Origin: Clostridium sp. JN-9
GTDB lineage: Bacteria; Bacillota; Clostridia; Clostridiales; Clostridiaceae
Reading direction: 5' to 3'
NCBI RefSeq assembly: GCF_004103695.1
Contig: NZ_CP035280.1
Span: 558,001-622,000 of the forward strand
Length of the DNA stretch: 64,000 nucleotides
Both the position numbers and the translations under genes were made by a program. Each line of letters starts with the position of its first letter. Within the stretch, counting starts at the first letter, position 1. This document shows, piece after piece, positions 7,943 through 17,841 of the stretch. The notes under the pieces were generated by a model. That model was not told where the DNA came from. It saw only the letters and a list, made by a program, of their open reading frames with translations, and searched no databases.

Positions 7943-9334
7943 ATGGAATTAAATAAGAAAGTAGACCAGCTTAAAGAAGATTTAGTTAAAAGTACTCAGG
8001 AAATAGTAAAAATTAAAAGTGTTGAAGGAGAACCTAAAGATGGAATGCCTTTTGGAGAAGATGTAAACAATGCTCTTAAATGCGCACTGGATATTTCAAA
8101 AAAATTAGGTTTCAAAACAGTGAACATGAATGGCTACGTAGGTTATGCAGAGTATGGTGAAGGCGATGACTATGTTGCTGTATTAGGTCACCTTGATGTA
8201 GTTCCAGAAGGAAATGGATGGAAGTATCCTGCATATGGAGCAGAAATACATGATGGCAAAGTATATGGAAGAGGAACAATGGATGATAAAGGACCAATAA
8301 TGACAGCATTATATGGTTTAAAAGCTATAAAAGATTGTAACCTGCCATTAAGCAAGAGAGTAAGAGTAATATTTGGAACAAATGAAGAAACTGGCAGCAA
8401 AGAATTGGAATATTATAATGCTCATGAAAAAGCTCCAATTAGTGGATTTACACCAGATGCAGAATATCCAATAATATACGGAGAAAAGGGAATAACAATT
8501 TTTGATGTAGTAAAGGATTTAAACAATAAGGGCTGCGGTGAAGTTGTTGTTAAACATATAAAAGGCGGAGAAAGAGCAAATATGGTGCCTGATTACTGTG
8601 AGGCAGAAGTAGAAGCTAAAAATGCTGATTCTGTAGTTAAAGCAGTAAAAGAGTTTGCAGAAAAAACTGGATTTAACTTAACTACAAAGGTAAATAATAA
8701 TAACATTACAATTATTTCAAAGGGTATAGGAGCACATGGAAGTCTGCCTGAATTAGGCAAAAATGCAGTTATGCAGCTGTTTGCTCTTTTAGAAACAATG
8801 CCTCTTGGAAAGTGTGATTTAGCTGATTATGTGTCATTCTTCAATAAACATGTTGGATTTGAAACTGATGGAAAATCTTTTGGAGTAGCACTGGAAGATA
8901 AAGAATCAGGAAAGCTTACATTTAATGTTGGTACAATATCAATGGATGAAACAAAGATTTCTCTGTCATTAAATCTAAGATATCCTGTTACTTATAAATA
9001 TGATGATATGATGAATCCATTTAATAAAACTATCAGTGGAACTGGTATGAGAGTTAAGAATATGTCAGCTCAGGATCCTTTATTCTTCCCACCAGACCAC
9101 CCAACAATAAAAACTCTTCAAAAAGTATATAAAGAGCAGACAGGGAAAGAGCCTAAGCTGTTAGCTATAGGCGGAGGAACATATGCTAAAGAAATGAAGA
9201 ATATAGTTGCTTTTGGACCAATATTTCCTGGACAGGTTGACTTGGATCACCAGGCAAATGAATATATGGAAATTGACGATTTAGTTGCCAATGCTAAAAT
9301 ATATGCACATGCAATTTATGAATTAGCAAAATAA
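7943..9334 (+). CDS. pepV: M20-family dipeptidase PepV
   Basis: A 463-residue cytoplasmic metallo-dipeptidase of the M20A/PepV group, releasing amino acids from dipeptides and short peptides. Dinuclear metal-site residues are visible: His83 with Asp85 in LGHLDVVP, Asp114 in GRGTMDDKGP, Glu148/Glu149 in GTNEETGS, an Asp in FTPDAEYP and a late His in DLDHQANEYM. The lid-domain insertion between about residues 180 and 350 gives the length expected for PepV. The ATG at 7943 is used because AGGAGGG is at 7930-7936; the open frame extends 12 codons further upstream without a ribosome site. It is monocistronic between its own promoter and terminator. Confidence 0.92.
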   Translation: MELNKKVDQLKEDLVKSTQEIVKIKSVEGEPKDGMPFGEDVNNALKCALDISKKLGFKTVNMNGYVGYAEYGEGDDYVAVLGHLDVVPEGNGWKYPAYGAEIHDGKVYGRGTMDDKGPIMTALYGLKAIKDCNLPLSKRVRVIFGTNEETGSKELEYYNAHEKAPISGFTPDAEYPIIYGEKGITIFDVVKDLNNKGCGEVVVKHIKGGERANMVPDYCEAEVEAKNADSVVKAVKEFAEKTGFNLTTKVNNNNITIISKGIGAHGSLPELGKNAVMQLFALLETMPLGKCDLADYVSFFNKHVGFETDGKSFGVALEDKESGKLTFNVGTISMDETKISLSLNLRYPVTYKYDDMMNPFNKTISGTGMRVKNMSAQDPLFFPPDHPTIKTLQKVYKEQTGKEPKLLAIGGGTYAKEMKNIVAFGPIFPGQVDLDHQANEYMEIDDLVANAKIYAHAIYELAK

Positions 9335-9341
9335 GAAAGTA

Positions 9342-9371
9342 TTAAAAGACTACCGCATGGTAGTCTTTTAA
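9342..9371 (+). terminator. Terminator after pepV
   Basis: A perfect 13-bp stem, TTAAAAGACTACC with its complement, closes on a GCAT loop eight bases after the pepV stop. The 3' arm contributes the T-rich tail. Confidence 0.8.
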
Positions 9372-9398
9372 ATATTATAAAATAATATTATATCTCCA

Positions 9399-9426
9399 TT
9401 GAGTTTGATAAATAATTTAGTATAAT
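9399..9426 (+). promoter_or_regulatory. Promoter upstream of ftsH
   Basis: TTGAGT (9399-9404) and TATAAT (9421-9426), 16 bases apart, lie about 85 bases before the ftsH start. Confidence 0.5.
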
Positions 9427-9511
9427 AATACATATAGCAGTGAATTGTATATAAAGCTGTTAAAACTTAAAGAACACATATGTATATTGCTTAATGCCTG
9501 GAGGAAAAATA

Positions 9512-11326
9512 ATGTTCAAAGACAAAAATTTTAATAAGAAATTTAAATATGGTTTGTATTACGCAATTGTTGTTGGTGTAATACTTTTTTTGCTAAATGA
9601 TTACAGAAAAAACTTAACCATGGAACATATACAGTATAGTGACTTTATTAAGATGATCAATGATAAAAAAATTGAAAGTGTTCAAATATCAAAGGATAAA
9701 ATTAATATATATCAAAAGAAGGAAAAGGATGAAAAGGCTAAAATATTATATACTGAAAAAATAGATGATCCAGGGCTGGTTGAAAGATTAAACAAGGCTG
9801 ACATTACTTATGGGGGACTGCCCCTTAATCAGGAATCATTAAAGGGACTTATTGTATCATGGATACTTCCTATTTTTATATTGGCCTTTATAGCTAAAAT
9901 CCTCTTCGGAAAAATGGATAAAAAGATGGGCAGCGGTGTTATGTCTTTTGGTAAGAATACTGCTAAGATATACGCAGAAAATGAAACAGGAGTTACCTTT
10001 AAGGATGTAGCAGGACAGGAAGAAGCTAAGGAATCCCTGGTTGAAATTGTGGATTTCCTTCACAATCCAAGCAAATATACTAATATTGGTGCCAAGCTGC
10101 CTAAAGGAGCATTACTAGTTGGTCCTCCCGGTACTGGAAAAACCCTTTTGGCAAAGGCAGTAGCAGGAGAGGCAAAGGTGGCATTCTTCTCAATTTCAGG
10201 TTCCAGCTTTGTAGAAATGTTTGTAGGCATGGGAGCAGCAAGGGTTAGAGATTTATTTGAGCAGGCGCAGGAAAAGGCACCATGCATTATTTTTATTGAT
10301 GAAATTGATGCTGTAGGCAAAAGCAGGGATGGAAATGCCAGCGGCAATGACGAAAGAGAACAGACTTTAAATCAATTGCTTGCGGAAATGGATGGCTTTG
10401 ATTCATCTAAGGGTGTTGTAATACTGGCAGCTACAAACAGGCCCGAAATATTAGATAAAGCATTACTTAGGCCGGGAAGATTTGACAGAAGGGTTATAGT
10501 AGACAGACCTGATTTAAAAGGCAGAGAGGATATCTTAAAGGTACACAGCAAGGGCGTAAAATTTGCAGATGGTGTAGACTTAAATACTGTAGCAAAATCT
10601 ACACCAGGAGCAGTTGGAGCAGACCTAGCCAACATTATTAATGAAGCAGCTTTAAGAGCTGTAAAAAACAACAGAACAGAGGTAGCTCAGGAAGATTTGG
10701 ATGAGGCTGTTGAAGTGATAATAGCAGGTAAAGAAAAGAAAGACAGAATACTTTCTGAAAAAGAAAAGAAATCTGTGGCATTTCATGAAGTGGGGCATGC
10801 ATTAGTGGCTGCTTTATTAAATTCGGATCCTGTTCATAAAATAACTATAGTTCCAAGAACAATGGGATCATTGGGCTATACCATGCAGCTTCCGGCATCA
10901 GAAAAATATATTACAACAAAGGATGAAATCCTTGACCAGATTTGTGTAATGCTGGGAGGCAGAGCTGCTGAAGAAGTTCAATTTAATTCTATTTCAACAG
11001 GAGCATCAAATGATATTGAAAGAGCAACTGAAACTGCAAGAAGTATGGTAACAATTTATGGAATGACAGAAAGATTCGATATGATGGCTACGGAATCAAT
11101 TTCAAGTGCCTATCTTGATGGAAGGCCGGTTCAAAACTGCAGCGCAGAAACTTCATCAGAAATAGATGCAGAAACACTTAAAATAATAAAGCATTGTCAT
11201 CAGAGATCTATAAACATTTTAAAAGGCAATAAGGATTTATTAACAAAAGTTGCAGGTAAATTACTTGAAAAAGAAACTCTTACAGGAGAAGAATTTATGG
11301 AATTAGTAAAAGGTAAAGATGTTTAA
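9512..11326 (+). CDS. ftsH: ATP-dependent zinc metalloprotease FtsH
   Basis: A 604-residue membrane-anchored AAA+ protease that degrades unfolded membrane and selected soluble proteins. Two transmembrane segments (about 12-29 and 112-132) flank a short extracytoplasmic domain. The AAA module has Walker A GPPGTGKT at 204-211, the pore loop MFVGMG near 236, Walker B IIFIDEID near 259-266, and second-region-of-homology arginines in [10 protein letters not shown]. The zinc motif HEVGH is at 425-429. The ATG at 9512 follows GGAGG at 9500-9504. It is shorter at the C terminus than some FtsH proteins. A helD-like gene follows after 14 bases. Confidence 0.94.
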   Translation: MFKDKNFNKKFKYGLYYAIVVGVILFLLNDYRKNLTMEHIQYSDFIKMINDKKIESVQISKDKINIYQKKEKDEKAKILYTEKIDDPGLVERLNKADITYGGLPLNQESLKGLIVSWILPIFILAFIAKILFGKMDKKMGSGVMSFGKNTAKIYAENETGVTFKDVAGQEEAKESLVEIVDFLHNPSKYTNIGAKLPKGALLVGPPGTGKTLLAKAVAGEAKVAFFSISGSSFVEMFVGMGAARVRDLFEQAQEKAPCIIFIDEIDAVGKSRDGNASGNDEREQTLNQLLAEMDGFDSSKGVVILAATNRPEILDKALLRPGRFDRRVIVDRPDLKGREDILKVHSKGVKFADGVDLNTVAKSTPGAVGADLANIINEAALRAVKNNRTEVAQEDLDEAVEVIIAGKEKKDRILSEKEKKSVAFHEVGHALVAALLNSDPVHKITIVPRTMGSLGYTMQLPASEKYITTKDEILDQICVMLGGRAAEEVQFNSISTGASNDIERATETARSMVTIYGMTERFDMMATESISSAYLDGRPVQNCSAETSSEIDAETLKIIKHCHQRSINILKGNKDLLTKVAGKLLEKETLTGEEFMELVKGKDV

Positions 11327-11340
11327 GGGGAGGAAAATAT

Positions 11341-13467
11341 ATGGCCGATAACGTATTAGATAAGGAAATTGAAAAGGAAAACCAATTTAATCTGGAGAAG
11401 GAAAAATTAGAACAGGTATTAAAGCTAATAAATGAAGAAACCTTAGGATATATAGACAAAAGAAAAAAAGCTGCTGAATATATTATGGACTACAGGAAGA
11501 AAGCTGTTGAGGAACATAAAGATGATGAAGATAAAGTAATTGAATACTTTGATCATGAGTTGTATATAAGGGAGGAGAACTTCAATTTTATAGAAAGAAA
11601 ACTTAAGGAGCTCACTGCACTTAGACCTAATCCATACTTTGGCAAAGTAATCTTTTCGGAATCAGGCTCCCCTGAAACAATTTATATTGGCAGATTTGGA
11701 TTAACATTAGAGGATGATTTAGAGCCCATAGTAGTGGACTGGAGGGCTCCCGTATCAGCTTTATTTTATGCAGGAAAGTTGGGTAAGGCAGAATATGAAG
11801 CTCCAGATAAATCTATTCCTGTGGATATATTATCTAAAAGGCAGTTTATTATAAAAAAAGGTATACTTAAGGGCATGTTCGATACAGCATTAGATGTAAA
11901 AGATGAAATATTACAGCAGGTTCTAAGTAAAAACTCAGAAGAGAAATTAAAAGATATAATAATGACAATACAAAAGGAACAGGATGATATTATAAGGCAG
12001 CCCAGAAATAAAGTAGTTGTTGTAAATGGTGTGGCTGGAAGCGGGAAAACAACTATAGCACTGCATAGAACAGCATACCTATTGTATAACTACAGAAAAA
12101 TTCTACAGGATAAGGTATTGATATTTGGGCCTAATAATATATTTATGGAATATATATCTACAGTTTTACCAAGTCTTGGTGAAGAAGGGGTAAAACAAAC
12201 TACCTTTAACAATTTTGCAATGGAGACCTCTGGAATCAGCCACATAATGAACTTCAAAGACTATATGGAAAAAATATTAAATAATGACATGGATTTTATA
12301 AATGAAATTATTTATAAAAATTCTGAGGAATATATAAAGGAACTGGATAACTTAATCCTAAACCTTAATGAAGGATATTTTAAATTTAAAGACATTGTTT
12401 TTATGGGCGTTACAGCTGTGTGTGAAAAAGAGCTGCTGGATATGTTTAATAAATATTTTAAATATATGCCGCTTTTCAGGAGGAATAAAAAAGTTAAAAG
12501 AATTGTATTTTCAAAGTTAAGAGACATAAGAAACGATAAATTTAATGAGATAAACAAGGAGTACCAGGATACAATTTCTAAATTCAGCAAGGAACAGCTG
12601 CAGTTATGCCAGAATGATTTAGAGTTTAAAAGAAGAATTAAGGTAAGACAGTTAATTCAAAATTTAATTGATACTAAAAAGCAGCTTACATGGCTGGACA
12701 GCCCGGATATAATATCAATTTATAATAAATTTAATAATTATAAAGAATTAACTCGTGATGATCTTGCTCCAATTTTATATTTAAAAATAAAACTTGAGGG
12801 CTATAAAATTGAAACAGAAGTAAAACATGTTGTAATTGATGAAGCCCAGGATTATTCTCTGCTTCAGTTCATTGTAATCAAGGAACTTACTAAATGTAAT
12901 TCCGCTACCATTGTTGGGGACATTAACCAAAGGCTTATACCGTTAAAGGGAATTACGCCAATGCTTAAATTAAAACAGGTATTTGGGAATACATTAGTAG
13001 ACAACTTTGATTTACTAAAAAGTTATAGATCCACAAGGGAAATCATGGAATATGCAAACAGGAGCATAAAAACAAATGATATTGTCCCACTAGTTAGAAG
13101 CGGTGAAAAGGTGGAGGAAATAATAGTAAAAGAGGATAATATTACAGAATTAATCCACAGCAAACTAAACGAATTAAAAGCAAATGAGTATGAAAATATA
13201 GCTGTAATTTGTGAAAATATGAACACAACCAAAAGTATAGCAGAAAAATTAAAGGACAAAATGTATATTAAATTTATAGATGATGAAAATTGTATATACG
13301 AAGGCGGGGAAATAATTATTCCTTCCTATTTATCAAAAGGTCTTGAATTTGATGCCGTCATATTAATAGACAGCGCAAAAAATAACAGCCAGAATAATAT
13401 GCTGAAGTATGTAATGTGCACAAGAGCACTGCACAGGCTTGTTGTATTAAAGTGTGATTTGTCATAA
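11341..13467 (+). CDS. helD: HelD-like superfamily 1 helicase (RNA polymerase recycling motor)
   Basis: A 708-residue UvrD/Rep-like motor protein of the HelD type. In Firmicutes HelD binds RNA polymerase and clears stalled or idle complexes. The N-terminal coiled-coil arm (about residues 10-80) is followed by the family signature VVDWRAPVSALFY, Walker A GVAGSGKTTIALHR near residue 231, the DEAQDYS motif II near 499, GDINQRL, an Arg in LKSYRST, and motif VI CTRALHRL at the end. ATG with GGGGAGG at 11327-11333. It follows ftsH closely (14 bases) and is probably cotranscribed. A true DNA helicase role cannot be excluded, but the arm and WRAP signature favour HelD. Confidence 0.85.
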   Translation: MADNVLDKEIEKENQFNLEKEKLEQVLKLINEETLGYIDKRKKAAEYIMDYRKKAVEEHKDDEDKVIEYFDHELYIREENFNFIERKLKELTALRPNPYFGKVIFSESGSPETIYIGRFGLTLEDDLEPIVVDWRAPVSALFYAGKLGKAEYEAPDKSIPVDILSKRQFIIKKGILKGMFDTALDVKDEILQQVLSKNSEEKLKDIIMTIQKEQDDIIRQPRNKVVVVNGVAGSGKTTIALHRTAYLLYNYRKILQDKVLIFGPNNIFMEYISTVLPSLGEEGVKQTTFNNFAMETSGISHIMNFKDYMEKILNNDMDFINEIIYKNSEEYIKELDNLILNLNEGYFKFKDIVFMGVTAVCEKELLDMFNKYFKYMPLFRRNKKVKRIVFSKLRDIRNDKFNEINKEYQDTISKFSKEQLQLCQNDLEFKRRIKVRQLIQNLIDTKKQLTWLDSPDIISIYNKFNNYKELTRDDLAPILYLKIKLEGYKIETEVKHVVIDEAQDYSLLQFIVIKELTKCNSATIVGDINQRLIPLKGITPMLKLKQVFGNTLVDNFDLLKSYRSTREIMEYANRSIKTNDIVPLVRSGEKVEEIIVKEDNITELIHSKLNELKANEYENIAVICENMNTTKSIAEKLKDKMYIKFIDDENCIYEGGEIIIPSYLSKGLEFDAVILIDSAKNNSQNNMLKYVMCTRALHRLVVLKCDLS

Positions 13468-13476
13468 TAATCATAT

Positions 13477-13515
13477 AAAAAAGTAATAAGATTGGTAAAA
13501 TCTTATTACTTTTTT
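13477..13515. terminator. Bidirectional terminator between helD and the CDF exporter
   Basis: AAAAAAGTAATAAGATT (13477-13493) pairs perfectly with 13499-13515. The A-run and T-run on either side serve both converging genes, and the exporter's stop codon lies inside the stem. Confidence 0.85.
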
Positions 13516-14696
13516 ATTGAACTAAAATCTCTGTCTATGGTAATAACTGCATTATAATATTCATGAATAGAGCGGATATCACTAGAAATATCATTTATTA
13601 TGTTATTTTCAAATTCACTGGACAGCTTTTGACTGTAATCTATAACTATATCAAAAACTAAATTTTTATGTTCGCCGCTGCCAACTACTCTGAAGTCATG
13701 GAATGAATTTATCATAGGATATTTTTTTATTATAGATTCAACTTCATCTCTGGCAATAGCTACATCCTTATCATTAGTATCTATTGGATCCATATGAATT
13801 ACCAGATATATATTTAGTTTCTCGGATATTTCTTTTTCAGCTCTGTCAATTATCTCATGAATCTTAATTATAGAAGCATCACAAGGCACCTCTGCATGAA
13901 CTGATGCCATAATTCTTCCAGGACCATAGTTATGTACAATAAGATCATGTACACCACTAATATAATCATAGCTTGTCACACCATCAGCAATGCTTTTAAC
14001 TAATTTTTCATCTGGGGCCTGTCCAAGCAGTGGATCAATAGTGTCCTTTATTAAAGTAAAACCTGAATATAATATAAACAGTGAGATTAGAATTCCAATG
14101 TAACCATCTATTGGATAAGCAGTAAGTCCTGATAAAATCAATGATGCTGCAACAGATGAAGAAGTAAACACATCACCCAGAGCATCAAAAGAAGATGCCT
14201 GCAGGGCAGATGAATCTATTGTTTTACCTATATAATTATTAAATCTGCTTAGCCAGATTTTTACACCAATTGAAATCAGAATAAGAACAAATGGAATTAA
14301 CTGAAATACAACTTTAACAGGGTGTATGATCCTGTCATAGGAAGATTTCAGAAATTGAAAACCTACCAGCATAACCATAAATGAAACAATTAATCCAGAC
14401 AGATATTCAATTCTTCCGTGTCCAAAGGGATGTTCCCTGTCAGCAGGTTTAGAGGCCAGTTTAAATCCTAATATAGTAATCAGTGATGATGCAGTGTCAG
14501 ATAAATTATTAAAGGCATCAGCAGTTACTGAAATACTATGAGTTATAATGCCAACAATAAGCTTTGTAAGGAACAATATAAAATTTAAAATAATTCCTAC
14601 AATTCCTCCAAGGTATCCATAAGAATCCCTTACTTTAGGATCATCAACCTGTTCATGATTTTTTATAAATTTACTAACTATAAACTTAGCAAGCAT
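13506..14696 (-). CDS. Cation diffusion facilitator exporter, manganese-type (MneP/MneS-like)
   Basis: A 396-residue CDF antiporter exporting divalent metal from the cytoplasm. The first half has about six membrane spans with the family motif HPFGHGRIEYLSG. Metal-site residues are Asp-X3-Asp on both key helices: ADAFNNLSD in TM2 and FDALGD in TM5. In CDF proteins this DD/DD set, without the His of zinc exporters, goes with Mn2+ (and sometimes Fe2+) transport. The C-terminal cytoplasmic domain (ASVHAEVP onward) is followed by about 90 extra residues resembling a second such domain, longer than standard 300-residue CDFs. The ribosome site AGAGGTG precedes the ATG. Confidence 0.88.
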   Translation of the reverse strand: MLAKFIVSKFIKNHEQVDDPKVRDSYGYLGGIVGIILNFILFLTKLIVGIITHSISVTADAFNNLSDTASSLITILGFKLASKPADREHPFGHGRIEYLSGLIVSFMVMLVGFQFLKSSYDRIIHPVKVVFQLIPFVLILISIGVKIWLSRFNNYIGKTIDSSALQASSFDALGDVFTSSSVAASLILSGLTAYPIDGYIGILISLFILYSGFTLIKDTIDPLLGQAPDEKLVKSIADGVTSYDYISGVHDLIVHNYGPGRIMASVHAEVPCDASIIKIHEIIDRAEKEISEKLNIYLVIHMDPIDTNDKDVAIARDEVESIIKKYPMINSFHDFRVVGSGEHKNLVFDIVIDYSQKLSSEFENNIINDISSDIRSIHEYYNAVITIDRDFSSIKK

Positions 14697-14834
14697 TTTT
14701 TACACCTCTTAAAATATGTTGTTTACTACCTATATTAACACAACAAAGTTATTATTTGTTATAAAAATGTACTTTTCCATAAATATTGGCTATAATTTTA
14801 TTATAAATATATTTATAAGCAGGAGGAATTAAAA

Positions 14835-16142
14835 ATGGGAAAAGAAACAGAATTAAAAAATGCACAGGAGTTAATTGACTTTATATATGACAGCCCAAGT
14901 GCCTTTCATACTGTAAATAGTGTAAAGAAAGTATTGATTAATAATGGATTTAAGGAATTACATGAGGAGCAGCATTGGAATCTTTTAAAGGGAGAAAAAT
15001 ACTTTGTATCAAAAAATGACTCTGCTATTACAGCTTTTATTACAGGTAATGGCGAAATAGAGAACAGTGGTTTTAAGATTATTGGTGCACATACTGATTC
15101 ACCAACTTTTAGGATTAAGCCAAATGCTGAAATAGTATCAGAAGGTGCATATGTAAAATTAAATACAGAAGTATATGGAGGACCTATTTTAAATACATGG
15201 ATGGACAGGCCATTATCTGTAGCAGGAAGGGTTGCAATAAGAAGTGAAAATCCTATGCAGCCTGTAATCAGACTTGTAAATATTAAAAGGCCTATTTTGA
15301 TAATACCTAATCTTGCAATACACATGAACAGAGAAATAAATCAGGGTGTAGCTTTAAATAGACAAAGTGATATGCTGCCTGTAATTTCACTTGTAAATGA
15401 TCAGCTTGAAAAGGGAAATTATCTATTATCAGAAATAGCTAAGGAACTAAATGTAAACAGTAAGGATATAATTGATTTTGATTTGTTCTTATATGAATTC
15501 CAGAAAGGATGTATTTTTGGATTAAATAATGAGTTTATTTCCAGCGGCAGATTAGACGATTTAACTATGGTTCATGCTGGACTGAAGTCTATTACTGAGT
15601 CAGAGCCTGGGTTAAGTACAAAGGTTTTGGTATGCTTTGACAATGAAGAGGTTGGCAGCTCAACTAAACAAGGAGCAGATTCACCAATGCTTGCCGGCAT
15701 TCTTGAAAGGATAGTACTGTGTCTTGGAGGCGGCAGAGAAGAATATTTCAGAGCATTAGCTAACTCTTTTATTATATCCTGTGATTCTGCCCATGCAGTT
15801 CATCCAAACAGAGGTGAAAAAGCAGATCCTGTTAACAGACCAATGATTAATAAAGGACCAGTAATTAAAGTAAGCGCCAGCCAAAGTTATACTTCAGACA
15901 GTGTTTCCTCAGCAATTTATGAGGAAATATGCAATAAGGCTCAGGTACCTGTTCAGAGATTTGTAAATAGATCTGATGAAAGAGGAGGCTCTACTATAGG
16001 ACCAATAAATTCTACCCATGTAAATATTAAATCAGTTGATATGGGAACAGCACTCCTTGCAATGCACTCAGTAAGGGAAACTGGCGGAGTTAAAGATCAT
16101 ACTTATACTATTGAATCATTTAAAAAATTTTATAGCATATAA
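14835..16142 (+). CDS. apeB: M18-family aminopeptidase
   Basis: A 435-residue cytosolic aspartyl-type aminopeptidase of family M18, a dodecameric dinuclear zinc enzyme that trims N-terminal residues. Landmarks in order: AHTDSPTFRIKP (first metal His/Asp), SGRLDDL (bridging Asp), CFDNEEVGSSTKQGADS (catalytic and metal Glu), SCDSAHAVHPNR, and STHVNIKSVDMGTALLAMHSVRE with the last metal His. Length and spacing match the bacterial ApeB type. A consensus AGGAGG (14821-14826) lies before the ATG. An insertion sequence begins six bases beyond its stop, and the IS target duplication includes the stop codon, but the reading frame is intact. Confidence 0.92.
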   Translation: MGKETELKNAQELIDFIYDSPSAFHTVNSVKKVLINNGFKELHEEQHWNLLKGEKYFVSKNDSAITAFITGNGEIENSGFKIIGAHTDSPTFRIKPNAEIVSEGAYVKLNTEVYGGPILNTWMDRPLSVAGRVAIRSENPMQPVIRLVNIKRPILIIPNLAIHMNREINQGVALNRQSDMLPVISLVNDQLEKGNYLLSEIAKELNVNSKDIIDFDLFLYEFQKGCIFGLNNEFISSGRLDDLTMVHAGLKSITESEPGLSTKVLVCFDNEEVGSSTKQGADSPMLAGILERIVLCLGGGREEYFRALANSFIISCDSAHAVHPNRGEKADPVNRPMINKGPVIKVSASQSYTSDSVSSAIYEEICNKAQVPVQRFVNRSDERGGSTIGPINSTHVNIKSVDMGTALLAMHSVRETGGVKDHTYTIESFKKFYSI

Positions 16143-16147
16143 AATAT
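16139..16147. repeat. Target-site duplication, left copy
   Basis: ATAAAATAT (16139-16147) recurs exactly at 17693-17701, immediately outside the two inverted repeats of the IS element. It covers the stop codon of the M18 gene without altering the protein. Confidence 0.75.
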
Positions 16148-17692
16148 CTTCAATTCGTAATTTGGGCGTAGCCCTCCAACCCTGCTATACTAAAGCCAAG
16201 GTTGGATCAAGAAGTTTCCTTACCTCTGCGGAGCAGCCAGCATACAATTGAATAAATTCAATAAAGGAAAATACGCCAAAATATTGACCAGAATATATTA
16301 TAACTGACTTTTGCTTATCTTCTTTATAATTCTTAATAATTACAGGGAGGGACTTGCCTGAATACTTATTTCCCTCCTCCATGTTTTTGAATAGTTGAAA
16401 ATACATGTAGCCAATGAGTGTCATAACTATATGAAAAGTTATAAAATTATATTTTGTACTCTTAAAATCTTCTAATTTCCAAAAGTCTTTTATTTGTCTA
16501 TAGTCTTCTTCAATTTCTGGTCTTAGTTCATAAGTATTTATTATTTGTTTTGCAGTTTTACTTGTGTCTGTGGTTAAAAATACGTAGTATTCATTATCTT
16601 TTTTATCATGAACGACACAGGCGCACAAGTCAACATCTTTATCTGGTGTATTACTTTGCCACATCATACCTAGATCCTTAACCAGGTGTATTTCTTGAGT
16701 TTTCCTTTTCTTGTTAGGGTGTTTTTGCCACTTGTCTTCGGAGATTGCTATTTTTACAGCTTCTTGGTATATTGCCATGTTCTTTTTTGCAGGTACATAT
16801 GTATCCACTTGCTTTTCAAGCTTCAAAAAATTAATAACATCACGAGAAATAAATCCCCTGTCATTTATGAGAATATCTCCACTTTTTAAACATTTACTTT
16901 TTAAAATCATATTTCTACAAAGTTCTAAATCATGAGGCTTTATAGAATCAAAAACTATCTCTTCTATAATTCCCGAATCATCCATAAGACCTCTTAATGT
17001 TCCCATTTTATAACCACGAATCACTTTTCCATCATCTTTTATAGTTTCAGAATTTTCATAATTTACATTATCTAAATTCACATGTATTTTAGTGCAATCA
17101 AGAATATGTATAGATGGAGCTATGTTAAGAGATGGCATAACTACATTTTGGACATAATTATTATAAGACTCTATAAACTCCTCAGCATCATATTTTTGAA
17201 TTAAATTTCTCATAATGCCTTCGGCGAATAATCCTTCCTCAAGGTTTTTATTGGTATCCCACATATTCCATCCTAGTTCAGATAATAACTCACCATCAGT
17301 CACAGCAAAGGCGACATCTGTCAAGCTGGTTTTAAGTTTCATCTTTGCTGTAATTGCTAACGCAATAAGTATATGAAATGGAATATGTTTATTTTGTTTT
17401 CTCTTATCTTTAAAACTTTCAGCCAATTTATCTATAAGTCCTATATTTTTCATTTTTAATACTATTGTATCTATAAGATTAGGGAAACTTACGTCAGCAG
17501 CATCAATCCTACCTTCTTTTATAGCTTCCAACACCTTATCTTTATCGTTTTTGCTTAATTGTAACATACAAACTATCTCCTTTTAATTATCATTAGTCTA
17601 TATATATAATTCTATAAAAGATCTTAAAATCATTTTTAAAAGCTAAATATTATAGTACTTATTTTTAGAAATTTTCATATTACTTATTGAAG
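16148..17692 (-). mobile_element. Complete IS4-superfamily insertion sequence (1545 bp)
   Basis: The ends are defined by imperfect terminal inverted repeats, 14 of 17 bases identical: CTTCAATTCGTAATTTG at 16148-16164, and CTTCAATAAGTAATATG read inward on the opposite strand at 17676-17692. The perfect 9-bp direct repeat ATAAAATAT flanks them. One intact transposase gene fills the element on the minus strand. An uninterrupted transposase and an exact duplication suggest recent, possibly still active, insertion between the M18 gene and the glucan synthase gene. Confidence 0.85.
16185..17567 (-). CDS. IS4-superfamily DDE transposase
   Basis: A 460-residue transposase with the RNase-H-fold DDE triad: first Asp in ILDCTKIH, second in ILINDRGF, and the Glu in the IS4 signature Y-(2)-R-(3)-E-(6)-K, matched exactly by YELRPEIEEDYRQIK. 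The N-terminal 100 residues form the DNA-binding region (KDKRKQNKHIPFHILIALAIT). The large beta-rich insertion between the second Asp and the Glu is typical of IS4 relatives. It encodes the cut-and-paste enzyme of the surrounding element and has no frameshift. The ribosome site AAAGGAGATAG is upstream of the ATG. The IS subgroup cannot be assigned without a database. Confidence 0.92.
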   Translation of the reverse strand: MLQLSKNDKDKVLEAIKEGRIDAADVSFPNLIDTIVLKMKNIGLIDKLAESFKDKRKQNKHIPFHILIALAITAKMKLKTSLTDVAFAVTDGELLSELGWNMWDTNKNLEEGLFAEGIMRNLIQKYDAEEFIESYNNYVQNVVMPSLNIAPSIHILDCTKIHVNLDNVNYENSETIKDDGKVIRGYKMGTLRGLMDDSGIIEEIVFDSIKPHDLELCRNMILKSKCLKSGDILINDRGFISRDVINFLKLEKQVDTYVPAKKNMAIYQEAVKIAISEDKWQKHPNKKRKTQEIHLVKDLGMMWQSNTPDKDVDLCACVVHDKKDNEYYVFLTTDTSKTAKQIINTYELRPEIEEDYRQIKDFWKLEDFKSTKYNFITFHIVMTLIGYMYFQLFKNMEEGNKYSGKSLPVIIKNYKEDKQKSVIIYSGQYFGVFSFIEFIQLYAGCSAEVRKLLDPTLALV

Positions 17693-17701
17693 ATAAAATA
17701 T
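17693..17701. repeat. Target-site duplication, right copy
   Basis: Exact second copy of ATAAAATAT, directly outside the right inverted repeat of the IS element. Confidence 0.75.
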
Positions 17702-17841
17702 ATGTAAAATTGTCATTGAGATAATAGAAATTAGTGGATAATAACATAGAAAACATATTTTTATGGCTGATGGATATAATAATTAAAGCACAATTTTTTA
17801 GGTATGTTATTATATTTCATACAGTGAAAGGATGGTTTTCT

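Noticed and set aside
17734-17841. Extended N terminus of the glucan synthase (36 extra codons)
   Set aside because: No ribosome site before 17734, whereas AAAGGATGG stands before the ATG at 17842, and the shorter form begins directly with a membrane anchor.
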